Assembly (NCBI RefSeq): GCF_900095745.1
Contig: NZ_FMIR01000015.1
Span: forward strand, 62,001-126,000
Direction of reading: 5' to 3'
Origin: Microbacterium oxydans
Lineage (GTDB): Bacteria > Actinomycetota > Actinomycetes > Actinomycetales > Microbacteriaceae
Length of the DNA stretch: 64,000 bases
Under the pieces are notes generated by a model. The model did not search any database and had not been told where the DNA came from. It was given only the letters and a program-made list of their open reading frames with translations. Position numbers and translations under genes: made by a program. How positions within the stretch are numbered: position 1 is the first letter of the stretch; each line of letters starts with the position of its first letter. Positions 42,531 through 51,200 of the stretch are shown piece after piece.

Positions 42531-42649
42531 AAACCTCGCGAACAGAGGCTGCCGAACGTATCCGTGCGGACGGCACGGGCGCTGGGTGGAGGTTGGTGAG
42601 ATTACACCGATTGCTGGCTGGTTCCGTCGGCGGGCGTCCTAGCAGTTGA
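42527..42649 (+). CDS. Possible 40-residue protein
   Basis: ATG at 42527 overlaps the previous stop (ATGA). The basic peptide starts MKTSRTEAAERIRADG. No family recognised; listed because the overlap is typical of phage-type operons. Confidence 0.3.
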   Translation: MKTSRTEAAERIRADGTGAGWRLVRLHRLLAGSVGGRPSS

Positions 42650-42750
42650 AAGACGCATGCGTTCGCGCAGCGGACGGCCTCGTAAGTCTGTAAGGGGAAC
42701 GATACGAGGTAGTTGGCCCCGAGTTTCGGCTGGGCACTAGTCTGCACAAC

Positions 42751-43848
42751 ATGGCAACGGAAAAACGCGAGCAGGTCTTCGTCAGCTCAACCTATGTTGA
42801 CTTGCTGGCTGAGCGGCAGGTGATCATTCAGACGCTTCTTCAGGCTGACTGCTTGCCTGCTGGCATGGAGCTCTTTCCGGCGTCTGACGACGAAAAATGG
42901 GATTTGATCAAACGAGTCATCGACGACAGCGACTACTACGTCGTCGTAATCGGCGGTCGCTACGGTTCGGTCGATGATGATGGCTTGAGCTTCACCGAGA
43001 AAGAATTCGACTACGCCGATTCGATCGCTAAACCAATTATGGCGTTTTTGCACGGCGAGCCTGGCGCGATTACGGCCGACAAGACCGAACTGGACCCAGA
43101 CGCGCGCGCCAAACTCGACGCGTTCCGAACCAAGGCTAGCAAGCGTATGGCAAAGTTCTGGACTACTCCTGACGGACTAGCGGGCGCCGTGGCTCTCAGC
43201 CTGATTCAAACGCGGAAGACACACCCAGCTGAAGGATGGGTTCGTGCGTCGGCGGCGATGACGCCCGAGGTGGAACGAGAGATGGCTGAACTCCGGGCCA
43301 CCGCGGCTGCCCTCGAGAAAGCACTCCAGGAGGAACGCGAAAGCCTCTCGCGGCGGGAGTTCGACGCGGACCTTGCTCAGGGGGATGACGAGTATCAGCT
43401 ACCTATCATCGTGCGGTACTACACGCAGGAGGACGTCGACAGCGGGCGGAACCGGCCAGTGTTCGCCACCGGGCATTTTGCGTATTCCCCGGTCACTTGG
43501 GACGAGATTTTCGCTGATCTTGGTCCGTCTTTGCTGGATGAGGCGAGCGAAACTGCGATGAGGCGCGAACTAAGCATATTCGCCTACGCTGTGTCCATGC
43601 CCGACCCACCCGCGCCCGAAGATGCCGTCGAGATCGCAGACGTCGATGCAGCTGCAGGCGCGCTTGAAGATGTGAAGGTTCAGTTCTTTAGCTTGGGACT
43701 TATTGAGCAGAGTTCACGGCGGCACCCAGTTACGGACAAGAACAGCTACTGGACTCTGACCTCAGAGGGGCGCGCTCACCTCATGAGGCTGCGTGCTCTT
43801 CGCAAGCCTTCGCGAGTGGATGCGGGAGAAGATGGGCGACACGTGTAG
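42751..43848 (+). CDS. DUF4062 domain-containing protein
   Basis: Protein of 365 residues. The N-terminal DUF4062 domain (about 6-95) shows VFVSSTYVDLLAERQVIIQTLL, AGMELFPASD and YYVVVIGGRYGSV, a TIR-like/Rossmann-like fold. A coiled coil follows at about 170-200, then a C-terminal region with SIFAYAVS and a late winged-helix-like YWTLTSEGRAHL. DUF4062 proteins often occur with STAND NTPases and defence genes. Lower GC than core genes. The ATG lies 7 nt after TAGTCT, so it is probably leaderless and transcribed on its own. Confidence 0.85.
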   Translation: MATEKREQVFVSSTYVDLLAERQVIIQTLLQADCLPAGMELFPASDDEKWDLIKRVIDDSDYYVVVIGGRYGSVDDDGLSFTEKEFDYADSIAKPIMAFLHGEPGAITADKTELDPDARAKLDAFRTKASKRMAKFWTTPDGLAGAVALSLIQTRKTHPAEGWVRASAAMTPEVEREMAELRATAAALEKALQEERESLSRREFDADLAQGDDEYQLPIIVRYYTQEDVDSGRNRPVFATGHFAYSPVTWDEIFADLGPSLLDEASETAMRRELSIFAYAVSMPDPPAPEDAVEIADVDAAAGALEDVKVQFFSLGLIEQSSRRHPVTDKNSYWTLTSEGRAHLMRLRALRKPSRVDAGEDGRHV

Positions 43849-44133
43849 GGATACCCCGGGGGGAAAAGGCCAGCAGGGCACGGGATTTCTTCGGTCGTCG
43901 GGAAGTGCCGCGACGAACGTGTCAATATGTCCATCCTGCGCGTCAAGCTGCGCCTGCACCTGAACTATGAACTATGAACCGAATCCGCGCCGATCTGGCG
44001 GGGCTTCCGTCGTTCAGCTGTGTCCATGACCTCGCACCGAGTCCCGCTGAGATCGGGTCAGCGCCTGGGCGAGCAGCCTAAGATGCCCCCGTGATGCACA
44101 CCTCGTGCGGTGATGGGTGGCGGGGCGCAGTCT
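43849..44133. other. Intergenic, nothing recognised
   Basis: 285 nt with no supported gene; contains a short tandem GAACTAT repeat near 43965. Confidence 0.5.
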
Positions 44134-45003
44134 TCAGTTCGGCAGCTCCTCGCGTACTTGGATGGTGTGCTCGTGGAAGCCAGAAGCAGTTGCTTGCGAC
44201 GGTGCGCAAGAATCTAGTGTGAAAACCAGCGTGGCACCAGGATGTCCGCAGTGCCCCGAAACCCAATACAGGGCCTGGCCCGGTTGTATCCAGGCCTGCG
44301 GGAGCTCTAGCACGAACTTGACGGTTAGATCCACTCCGCGATTCTCGGACGTCGGATTACGACCGTTGAGCGATTCGAGTCGCAGGAGCCTGATCGATTC
44401 TGTATCCCCTCCCGCACGGATGTTCCGGATGCCGTGCGCATAGCGATCGGGCTCTCGGAGACTCGGGTAAGGGCCTTCGATGGTCATTCGCTCTGGCTCG
44501 AGAACCTGCGGGGCCAACCGCGGCGCACCCCAATCCGCAGGCGGACCGATGATATCGCCGGGCGTCGAGGATGGGTCGGCTCGACGGACTAACTCGACCT
44601 CCGCGGTGAAGGAATTCTGCTGCGGCCGTTCTTCGGACTCGTTCGCCAAAGCGCCGACCGCGGCTACCCCGCCTGCGGCGATTGCACTTGCGGCGGAGTT
44701 GAGCGCGATTTCGGATAGCCATCGGCGGGCATTCGTTGCGTTCGCCGCTCGGAAGACGGCATCGTCGAGGTCGTCGAGATGCTGCTCCCACCAGTTCAGT
44801 ACCTCGCGTTGTTGAGGTCGGGAGAGTTTTGACCCCATTCCTAACTCGGCTTCAAACCAACGCTTCATCTGGGCTACTCGCTCGGAGGCGACGGGGTCGT
44901 CCGCGGTCGCAGCTTCGATCGTCGTGATGGCCTCAATGCCCGAACTGAAGTCAGCACGTCGGCGTCGAAGCGACGCCAGTACCAAGCGGCTAGGCGACTG
45001 CAT
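44134..45003 (-). CDS. Unknown protein of the accessory island
   Basis: 289 residues. The N-terminal 110 are helical and polar (QREVLNWWEQHLDDLDDAV). A weakly hydrophobic Ala/Gly segment at about 108-128 could be a membrane helix. The C-terminal part is beta-rich (VDLTVKFVLELPQAW, then GHPGATLVFTL). No family recognised. The ATG at 45003 is 6 nt after TAGAGT with no ribosome binding site, a leaderless layout. Lower GC than the core genes. Confidence 0.65.
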   Translation of the reverse strand: MQSPSRLVLASLRRRRADFSSGIEAITTIEAATADDPVASERVAQMKRWFEAELGMGSKLSRPQQREVLNWWEQHLDDLDDAVFRAANATNARRWLSEIALNSAASAIAAGGVAAVGALANESEERPQQNSFTAEVELVRRADPSSTPGDIIGPPADWGAPRLAPQVLEPERMTIEGPYPSLREPDRYAHGIRNIRAGGDTESIRLLRLESLNGRNPTSENRGVDLTVKFVLELPQAWIQPGQALYWVSGHCGHPGATLVFTLDSCAPSQATASGFHEHTIQVREELPN

Positions 45004-45128
45004 CTCTGAACTCTAGCCGTTGGGTAGGGGAGCGGCCGGATGAGCAGCAAGCGCGCAGCAGCAGCTGGGGCAAAGGCGACGCCGAACTCGGGTACGGCGA
45101 GCTGATGCCGGCAGGGCGGTAATAGGAC

Positions 45129-45668
45129 TCAATCGTGGCCCGGTGCCACCGATCGCATTCCGTGAATAGCCCCTTGCCGGCTGGTGTATCCAACCGGGTT
45201 AACCGCGATGATCTCGCCATTACGCGCTTTCAACCGCCAGTGCCACTCGCCGTCCTTCCCCTGAAAGATCTCGAACTCGCCCTTCGGCCCGGGACGAACC
45301 TGAGCGAGCGAGTCAGCGGCGACTCGGTTCTTCATGCTCGCGAGAACCTCGCGCACCTTCTCTGGCTCGCTGTCGCTCTCGGGCAGCGACAGCAAGACGC
45401 TGGCGGTCGTCGCCCGGTCGGTGTCGCTCACCCATTTCTCAGTCGAGAGCGACTTCATCAGGAGTGCTCCGGTCTTGGCCTCGCCAGGGTCAGCGCTTCT
45501 AGCGAGCGACAGGGCCTGCTCGAACCGACTCCGCCACTCGCTCCTTGCGGACGTGGCCTTGGTGATATGTCGAGTGATGAAGAAACTCACGACTGCCCAC
45601 GCGAGTCCAATGGACGTGACGATCGCAGCGACGACCGCAGCCGTGAGGGTCGCTTCGGCACCAGTCAT
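45129..45668 (-). CDS. Membrane-anchored DUF1508 (YegP-like) protein
   Basis: 179 residues. One N-terminal transmembrane helix (about 8-30) is followed by a helical linker and a C-terminal DUF1508 domain: FEIFQGKDGEWHWRLKARNG, then GYTSRQGAIHGMRSV. YegP/DUF1508 proteins are normally short, soluble, often tandem-domain proteins of unknown role, so a membrane-anchored single domain is unusual. AAGGAG precedes the ATG at 45668. Confidence 0.8.
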   Translation of the reverse strand: MTGAEATLTAAVVAAIVTSIGLAWAVVSFFITRHITKATSARSEWRSRFEQALSLARSADPGEAKTGALLMKSLSTEKWVSDTDRATTASVLLSLPESDSEPEKVREVLASMKNRVAADSLAQVRPGPKGEFEIFQGKDGEWHWRLKARNGEIIAVNPVGYTSRQGAIHGMRSVAPGHD

Positions 45669-45797
45669 TGGTCGCTCCTTGGTCGCACGGATCGACCTCA
45701 GCATCCCATACTCAGTCTTCCGGCTCGCCTTCGCCGTGGCGCACCTACCTCGCGTGCGGGCTGAGCGGGCTGGACGTATCGTCACTCGCTGTCGGAG
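45669..45797. other. Intergenic, nothing recognised
   Basis: 129 nt between the DUF1508 gene and the HNH remnant; no feature seen apart from the probable DUF1508 promoter. Confidence 0.4.
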
Positions 45798-46112
45798 GTG
45801 GGGGCTTTGGGTAGCAGCTCGATCCGCCACGGGAAGGGCCATCGCGCCTATCGTCGCCAGCAGGCAGCGCTGAAGCGCCGCACGCGAACGCAAGACCTCC
45901 CCGCGGTCACGGATCCCCTTCGGGGTGGGGCTGTGGGGGAGAGCATCGATACGACGCTGCCGGACACACACCGGATGTCGTTCACCGCTGACCTTGACCA
46001 GGCGATCGCGAAGGGTGGCCGCCTGGCCGGTCAGCTCTTGGTGCCGATGCAACGCTCTTGTAACAGCCGGAAGTCGAACCATGCCGCAACCGAGATCTGG
46101 AGTGCTTCATGA
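45798..46112 (+). pseudogene. Degraded HNH endonuclease of phage type
   Basis: 104-codon frame with the family N-terminus GSSSIRHGKGHRAYRRQQAAL and the tail GESIDTTLPDTHRMSFTAD, then RSCNSRKSN. The paired cysteines expected before GESIDT are missing and the catalytic His after FTAD is replaced by Leu. It therefore looks like an inactivated HNH nuclease of the sort that neighbours phage terminase genes. Its stop overlaps another small frame (ATGA). Confidence 0.6.
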
Positions 46113-46231
46113 AGACTGACCCGAACTGCGCCGCGATGCAGCTCCGACCGTTCTCCGCAATCGGGGATGGTGAGCCGACCGAGGTCGCCATCATCGGTGT
46201 GGTCACTCAAGCTGACCTGTCTTCCGCATGA
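46109..46231 (+). CDS. Possible 40-residue protein of the phage remnant
   Basis: ATG at 46109 overlaps the HNH-remnant stop (ATGA); starts MKTDPNCAAMQLRPF. It also ends in an ATGA overlap. No family recognised; supported only by the overlapping-operon arrangement. Confidence 0.3.
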   Translation: MKTDPNCAAMQLRPFSAIGDGEPTEVAIIGVVTQADLSSA

Positions 46232-46440
46232 CCAGCCCTGGTGACAGTCCGCAGGTGGCCCTTCGCCGCGTGCTCCGCAAGCTCGGTCGTGCGCTCGAAC
46301 GATCACTCTGCTCACTTCACTCGGGTTCCGACTTCTCGCGGCGACTTCAAAGCCCGCAGACGCGACCCCGCGCCGTTCACGGCCCATCCGGGCCCGACTC
46401 CTGGATCGTAATAAATTCAGAGTCGACCCGGGGCTGCTAG
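46228..46440 (+). CDS. Possible 70-residue protein of the phage remnant
   Basis: ATG at 46228 overlaps the previous stop (ATGA). The basic N-terminal half (VALRRVLRKLGRALERSL) could be helical; the C-terminal half looks random and may be read-through of decayed sequence. Not recognised. Confidence 0.3.
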   Translation: MTSPGDSPQVALRRVLRKLGRALERSLCSLHSGSDFSRRLQSPQTRPRAVHGPSGPDSWIVINSESTRGC

Positions 46441-46539
46441 CCTCCCGCGCGGTCCTGGCGGTTCTCTCCGCAGGTGAAAACGGCGCATGGGGAATTCGGA
46501 TCAGGGACACGACCCGGGGGATCCGATAGGGTCACCCGC

Positions 46540-47079
46540 ATGTGGCGAATCACAGCCCAAGAAGCCCTCGGTAGCCGAAACGCCAGAACCGCGGCATGGG
46601 CGATCGAACAGAAGCTCGCCACCCTACGGACGGTGTCTGATGACCGCCTTCCCCACCATGTAGCGGCTGCGATTGCTGAGTGCTGCTGGTGGCTTGTGTC
46701 TCTGAATGATCTGATCGAACGCGAGCTCACGAGATCAGATCGGGACCGCTATAGATGCGAGCGCAATGGCGACCCAGACGGGAGTTGCGTCGTCGGGGCC
46801 ATCTGGGCTCGCAACAGACACACCCACCAGCTAGTCGTTGACGTGCACGAAGGTGACGAGAGGCCATTCGCCGGGACGGGCACGGACTACGTGGTGTTCA
46901 TCTCCCGAGAACTGCTTTGGAAGCGTGTCGACGAGATGGCCCTGCGACCTCAGGAGCTCGAGAAGGGGCAATGGGCGCAGTCGGCATACGAGTCCCGATT
47001 CCAGGATCAGCGTGTCGTGGGGCCTCTCGAAGCCGCAGCCGCATGGTTCCGACATTTGGGCGCTTCCGCGCCGGAGTAA
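46540..47079 (+). CDS. Unknown protein of the accessory island
   Basis: 179 residues, soluble, helical at the N-terminus (AAAIAECCWWLVSLNDLIERE) and mixed later (DYVVFISRELLWKRVDEMAL). No family recognised. The ATG at 46540 is 7 nt after TAGGGT, giving a leaderless start; an in-frame ATG at 46474 is possible but less likely. Isolated in the island. Confidence 0.65.
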   Translation: MWRITAQEALGSRNARTAAWAIEQKLATLRTVSDDRLPHHVAAAIAECCWWLVSLNDLIERELTRSDRDRYRCERNGDPDGSCVVGAIWARNRHTHQLVVDVHEGDERPFAGTGTDYVVFISRELLWKRVDEMALRPQELEKGQWAQSAYESRFQDQRVVGPLEAAAAWFRHLGASAPE

Positions 47080-47098
47080 GTCGCTGGGAGGTGCCGGG

Positions 47099-47423
47099 TG
47101 GGACGCCCCAAGGCTCTCGTGTGGCACCGACGCGGCATACCGCCGACACCTCCGCGAGAGCGTCGAGGTCGCCAAGGCACGCCGCCGCGCGAATACCGAA
47201 GCCGGGCGAAAATCATCCGGGCGCACCAAGCCGAGCACGCCGACGCAGCCCGCGTTCACGCCGACGCCCGACGATGCATCGACCGTTCCGCCTTCGGCTG
47301 ACGACGTTGCGCGGCCGGACGACATGAAGCTCATCGTCGACACACTCCGCACCTCGTTCACGACGATCGCCGCATCGGACCCATCCGACTCGCTCCGCCC
47401 TCTTATCGCTGCGCAGAGCTTTT
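47099..47423 (+). pseudogene. Fragment of a phage-type small protein
   Basis: A frame without a clear start encodes LSCGTDAAYRRHLRESVEVAKARRR, close to the CGTxAAYxRHLR pattern of small actinophage proteins, then a Pro/Thr-rich segment and MKLIVDTLRTSFTTI. It runs into the antisense of the universal stress protein gene without a credible end. Read as a degraded remnant. Confidence 0.4.
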
Positions 47424-47969
47424 TTAGGACTCCGGCCAGATCTCCTTCTGCTCGTCGGGCACCGACTCGCCGAGCGGGACAACCAGGATGGAGCGGTGCT
47501 GCCGGTGCGCGAGCCGCGCCGCGACCGAGCCTGTGAAGAACTCGCGGATCGACTCCCCGATGCCGCGCTTGCGCGTGCCGACGACGATGAGCTGCGCATC
47601 GAGCTTGTTGGCGAGCTGCTTGATCGCCAGCGCCGGATCGCCGACGAGCTGACGCGCCGTCCATGTGACGTCCGTCCCCGCCAGCAGCTTCGCGGCAGCA
47701 GCCTCGACCGCTTCGAACTCCGCGGCGCCCGCGTCGAAGTTGATGTCGATCGGTGCCGAGTGCACGTAGCCGTCCGGATCCTCATAGGTGACGAATCGCG
47801 TGACGTCCACGTGCGCCACGACGAGCGGCACACCGAGCAGCCGCGCATACCGAACCGCTTCGTGGATCACATGGGGATCCTGGTCCAACTGCATGCCGAC
47901 GATGACGGCTTTCTGCAGCGCCACGTTCTGTGCGGCCTCATCGGATGGAGTGGAGGTGTTGTCGGTCAT
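47424..47969 (-). CDS. Universal stress protein (UspA family)
   Basis: Single-domain Usp of 181 residues. KAVIVGMQLDQDPHVIHEAVRYA forms the first strand and helix, and the ATP-binding signature IVVGTRKRGIGESIREFFTGSVAARLAHR-type segment (G-2x-G-9x-G-S) ends with SILVVPLG. Start chosen at ATG 47969; an in-frame ATG at 47987 is possible. Divergent from the DUF3073 gene. It marks the right border of the accessory island. Confidence 0.9.
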   Translation of the reverse strand: MTDNTSTPSDEAAQNVALQKAVIVGMQLDQDPHVIHEAVRYARLLGVPLVVAHVDVTRFVTYEDPDGYVHSAPIDINFDAGAAEFEAVEAAAAKLLAGTDVTWTARQLVGDPALAIKQLANKLDAQLIVVGTRKRGIGESIREFFTGSVAARLAHRQHRSILVVPLGESVPDEQKEIWPES

Positions 47970-48042
47970 GAAGATCGTTCCCTTCACCAGTCTGGCCTCG
48001 GCCAGAGCGTCTTCCCCGCGTGCTATTCTGAATGCTACTCTT

Positions 48043-48059
48043 ACCGGCTTCTCGCCGGT
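48043..48059. other. Small hairpin in the leader of the DUF3073 gene
   Basis: ACCGGC (48043-48048) and GCCGGT (48054-48059) form a perfect 6-bp stem in the divergent usp/DUF3073 intergenic region. No riboswitch family recognised. Confidence 0.4.
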
Positions 48060-48116
48060 GTCGTGAATGCCTCGGGCCTCACCGCCCGCAGCTTAACTCG
48101 TGAGGGGGTCTCGCGC

Positions 48117-48302
48117 ATGGGCCGTGGCCGTCAGAAGGCGAAACACACCAAGATCGCCCGCGAACTCAAGGCGTACAGTCCGTCGGTGAACTACTCCGCG
48201 CTCGAGCGCGAGCTGGCTCACCCGACCGACGAAGACGCCTATGTCGACAAGTGGGCCGATGAGTATGAAGACGAAGACGAGGACGAGCTAGAGAAGGCCT
48301 AA
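48117..48302 (+). CDS. DUF3073 family protein
   Basis: 61-residue actinobacterial protein: basic N-terminus MGRGRQKAKHTKIARELK, then YSPSVNYSALERELA, and a strongly acidic C-terminus (EYEDEDEDELEKA). The family is conserved in actinobacteria and of unknown function. GAGGGGG precedes the ATG at 48117. Followed by a strong terminator. Confidence 0.93.
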   Translation: MGRGRQKAKHTKIARELKAYSPSVNYSALERELAHPTDEDAYVDKWADEYEDEDEDELEKA

Positions 48303-48318
48303 CCGCCCTCTCTACTCC

Positions 48319-48349
48319 GAAACACCCGCACCACGTGCGGGTGTTTCGT
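48319..48349. terminator. Terminator after the DUF3073 gene
   Basis: Perfect stem CGAAACACCCGCAC (48319-48332) with GTGCGGGTGTTTCG (48336-48349) and a 3-nt loop. Can also serve the convergent MFS gene. Confidence 0.85.
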
Positions 48350-48411
48350 CGTGTCCGGATGCTGTAGTCCGGGCGCAGACGCCGAGCACGTCGAGGCGCG
48401 CTGCCCGCGGC

Positions 48412-49725
48412 TCACCAGCGTCCGTGCCGGCGCTCCCACTCGTCCTCGACCGTACGGCGACGCCCGGCGACGATGCCCGCGGGAATCGAGACGATGAGCA
48501 CACCGGCGATGACGAGCAGCGGGATCTGCCAACCGGCGGTCGTCTCGTGGAGCAGCCCGACCAGCAACGGGAAGGTCGCGGCGATCGCGTAGCCGATGCT
48601 CTGCACGAACCCGCTCAGCGCGACGGCACTCTCCGAGGTGCGGGCCCGGATGCTCAGCAGCACGAGGCTCAGCGGGAACATGATGGCAGTGAGGCCGAAG
48701 ATGCTCACCCACAGCGGCAGCGCGACCGTCGGGACCAGCAGGAGCCCGGTGAGCCCCACCAGACCGCCGATGACGGCGACGAAGAAGAGCGGGCGCGTGG
48801 CCTGGAAGCGGACCACGAGAATCGGCACCAGCAGCGAGCAGGGCAGGCCGATCAGTGCGAACAGGGAGAGCAGGAGTCCGGCCGTCGCCGGAGTCACCCC
48901 GCCGATGTCGACGAGCATCGTCGGCATCCACGCGAACGACACGTAGGCCATTGTCGACGAGGTACCGAAGACGACGGCGAGAGCCCAGGCCAGCGGCAGT
49001 CGCCAGAGGCGAGCGAAGTGCCGCCGGTTCGTCGGCGCGCTGGAGATCGGGCCCGTCACGGTCGCGACCGCATCCCGGAAGTCGTCGACCCCGTCGGTGG
49101 GATCGGGGACGAGGAGCTCGGCCTTCACCGGCTCGTCCCGACGCGACCCGTTCTTGAGCAGCAGCGCCACCCACGGCACGAGCGCGATCCCCGCGACGAT
49201 GCCCCACATCCCGAGCGACACCCGCCAGCCGAGGGTGTCGGCGACCGGAACGGCCGCTAGCGGGGGCAGGAACGTCGACACGGCCAACGTGGTCGAGTAG
49301 ATCGTCATGACGATCCCGAGACGATCCGGGAAGTACTTCTTCACCAGCGGCGGCAGCAGCACGTTGCCCGAGCCCACGCCCGCGAACACGACCACGGTCG
49401 CGGCGAGCAGGCTCGTCGAATCCACCGCGAATCCTCGCAGCAGCATGCCCAGCGCCATCAGCGTGATCGCGGCGACCGCCATCCGCTCCAGGCCGAATCG
49501 CCGCTCGAGCAGCGGGGTCAGCAGCCCGAAGAGCGCGAAGCACACCGGGGGCGCGGCGCCGATCAGACCGACGACCAGCGGCGAGACCGGGAAGTCCGCG
49601 GCGACATGATCGATCACCGGCGACAGGGAGGCCACTGCCGACCGCAGCGAGAAAGCCACCAGGACGATCCCCGCGAGTGCGAGAGCCCGACCGTGCCACA
49701 GCGGTCGTGCGCTCGGCATCGTCAT
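48412..49725 (-). CDS. MFS transporter, CynX/NimT-like
   Basis: Twelve-helix major facilitator of 437 residues resembling the CynX/NimT branch (cyanate and nitroimidazole exporters): N-terminal LRSAVASLSPVIDHVAADF, GSGNVLLPPLVKKYFPDRLG and MAYVSFAWMPTML. The ATG at 49725 overlaps the purF stop (ATGA), so its translation is coupled to purine biosynthesis. A role in exporting a purine precursor, base or nucleoside is possible but only inferred. Confidence 0.87.
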   Translation of the reverse strand: MTMPSARPLWHGRALALAGIVLVAFSLRSAVASLSPVIDHVAADFPVSPLVVGLIGAAPPVCFALFGLLTPLLERRFGLERMAVAAITLMALGMLLRGFAVDSTSLLAATVVVFAGVGSGNVLLPPLVKKYFPDRLGIVMTIYSTTLAVSTFLPPLAAVPVADTLGWRVSLGMWGIVAGIALVPWVALLLKNGSRRDEPVKAELLVPDPTDGVDDFRDAVATVTGPISSAPTNRRHFARLWRLPLAWALAVVFGTSSTMAYVSFAWMPTMLVDIGGVTPATAGLLLSLFALIGLPCSLLVPILVVRFQATRPLFFVAVIGGLVGLTGLLLVPTVALPLWVSIFGLTAIMFPLSLVLLSIRARTSESAVALSGFVQSIGYAIAATFPLLVGLLHETTAGWQIPLLVIAGVLIVSIPAGIVAGRRRTVEDEWERRHGRW

Positions 49726-51194
49726 GAGGTCTGTGACCCCTCCACCCAGGCGAGGTATTCGTCCGAGACCGTGCCCGTCACGTAGCGGCCGTCGAAGCAG
49801 CTCATGTCGAGATCGGTGAGGACCGAGCCCTCGATGATCGCTGCCTTGAGGTCGTCGACCTCCTGGTAGACGAGGTGATCGCAGCCGAGCACTTCGGCGA
49901 TCTCGGGGATCGTGCGCCCGTGGGCGATGAGTTCGTGGCGCGACGGCATGTTGATGCCGTAGACGTGCGGATACCGCACCGGCGGAGCCGCGGATGCGAA
50001 GGTGACCGAGGCGGCACCGGCATCCCGCGCCATCTGGATGATCTCCTTGGAGGTCGTCCCGCGCACGATCGAGTCGTCGATCAGCAGCACATTCTTGCCC
50101 TGGAACTCGGTCGACATGGCGTTGAGCTTCTGGCGCACGCTCTTCTTGCGCACCGCCTGCCCCGGCATGATGAAGGTGCGGCCGACGTAGCGGTTCTTGT
50201 AGAAGCCCTCGCGGTACTCGATGCCGAGCTTGCGCGCGACCTCCATCGCGGCCGGGCGCGAGGAGTCGGGGATCGGCATGACCACGTCGATCTTGTCCAT
50301 CGGCACGTGCTTCGCGATCGTGTCGGCGAGGCGGTCGCCCATGCGCAGACGCGACTCGTACACCGAGATGCCGTTCATGACCGAGTCGGGACGGGCGAGG
50401 TAGACGTACTCGAAGGCGCAGGGCGCGAGCGTCGCGGCCGTGGCGCACTGCTTGGAGAACAGCTCGCCGTCGGTGGTGATGAAGACGGCCTCGCCGGGCT
50501 CGACCTCGCGGACGACGTCGTAGTCGCCGTTCTCGAGCACGAGCGACTCGCTGGCGACGACCCACTCGTCCTTGCCCTCCGCGCCGGGGACGGTCGACGG
50601 ACGACGACCCAGGATCAGCGGACGGATGCCGAACGGGTCGCGGAAGGCGAGCAGACCGTAGCCGGCGATCACGGCGATCACGGCATAGGCGCCTTCGATG
50701 CGCTCGTGCGTGCGGGCCACGGCCTCGAACACCCGCTCGGGGTCGAGGTCGACGGTCGACGTCGTGTTCTGCAGCTCGCCGGCGAGCACGTTGAGCAGCA
50801 GCTCGGTGTCACTCGACGAGTTGAGGTGACGGCGGTCGCGCTTCGCCATGTCGGCCGTGAGCTCACGCGTGTTGGTGAGGTTGCCGTTGTGGATGAGGAT
50901 GATGCCGTACGGCGCGTTCACGTAGAACGGCTGCATCTCCTCTTCGTTCGAGGCCGTGCCCTTGGTCGCGTACCGCACGTGACCGAGGCCGACGTTGCCG
51001 AGCAGCGCACGCATGTCGCGGGTGCGGAACGCCTCGCGGACCATGCCCTGCGCCTTGGCGTTGTGCATCACGCCGTTCGCCTCGGCGGTGGCGATACCCG
51101 TCGCATCCTGGCCGCGGTGCTGCAGCAGCAGGAGTGCGTCGTAGATGTCCTGATTGACCGGGGCAGAGCCCACCATTCCGACAATGCCGCACAT
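49722..51194 (-). CDS. purF: Amidophosphoribosyltransferase
   Basis: First committed enzyme of purine synthesis (PRPP plus glutamine to phosphoribosylamine), 490 residues. The class II glutaminase begins MCGIVG, with the nucleophile Cys2 exposed after Met removal and no propeptide. HVRYATKG and HNGNLTN are glutaminase motifs. The PRPP loop is VLLIDDSIVRGTTS. CAFEYVYLARPDS matches the first iron-sulfur ligand region of the Bacillus-type enzyme. Lies 6 nt after purM in the same operon, and overlaps an MFS gene downstream. Confidence 0.97.
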   Translation of the reverse strand: MCGIVGMVGSAPVNQDIYDALLLLQHRGQDATGIATAEANGVMHNAKAQGMVREAFRTRDMRALLGNVGLGHVRYATKGTASNEEEMQPFYVNAPYGIILIHNGNLTNTRELTADMAKRDRRHLNSSSDTELLLNVLAGELQNTTSTVDLDPERVFEAVARTHERIEGAYAVIAVIAGYGLLAFRDPFGIRPLILGRRPSTVPGAEGKDEWVVASESLVLENGDYDVVREVEPGEAVFITTDGELFSKQCATAATLAPCAFEYVYLARPDSVMNGISVYESRLRMGDRLADTIAKHVPMDKIDVVMPIPDSSRPAAMEVARKLGIEYREGFYKNRYVGRTFIMPGQAVRKKSVRQKLNAMSTEFQGKNVLLIDDSIVRGTTSKEIIQMARDAGAASVTFASAAPPVRYPHVYGINMPSRHELIAHGRTIPEIAEVLGCDHLVYQEVDDLKAAIIEGSVLTDLDMSCFDGRYVTGTVSDEYLAWVEGSQTS

Positions 51195-51200
51195 GGGCTC

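Noticed and set aside
42153..47423. tRNA or attachment-site boundary of the accessory island
   Set aside because: No tRNA-like sequence or convincing flanking direct repeat could be seen by eye.
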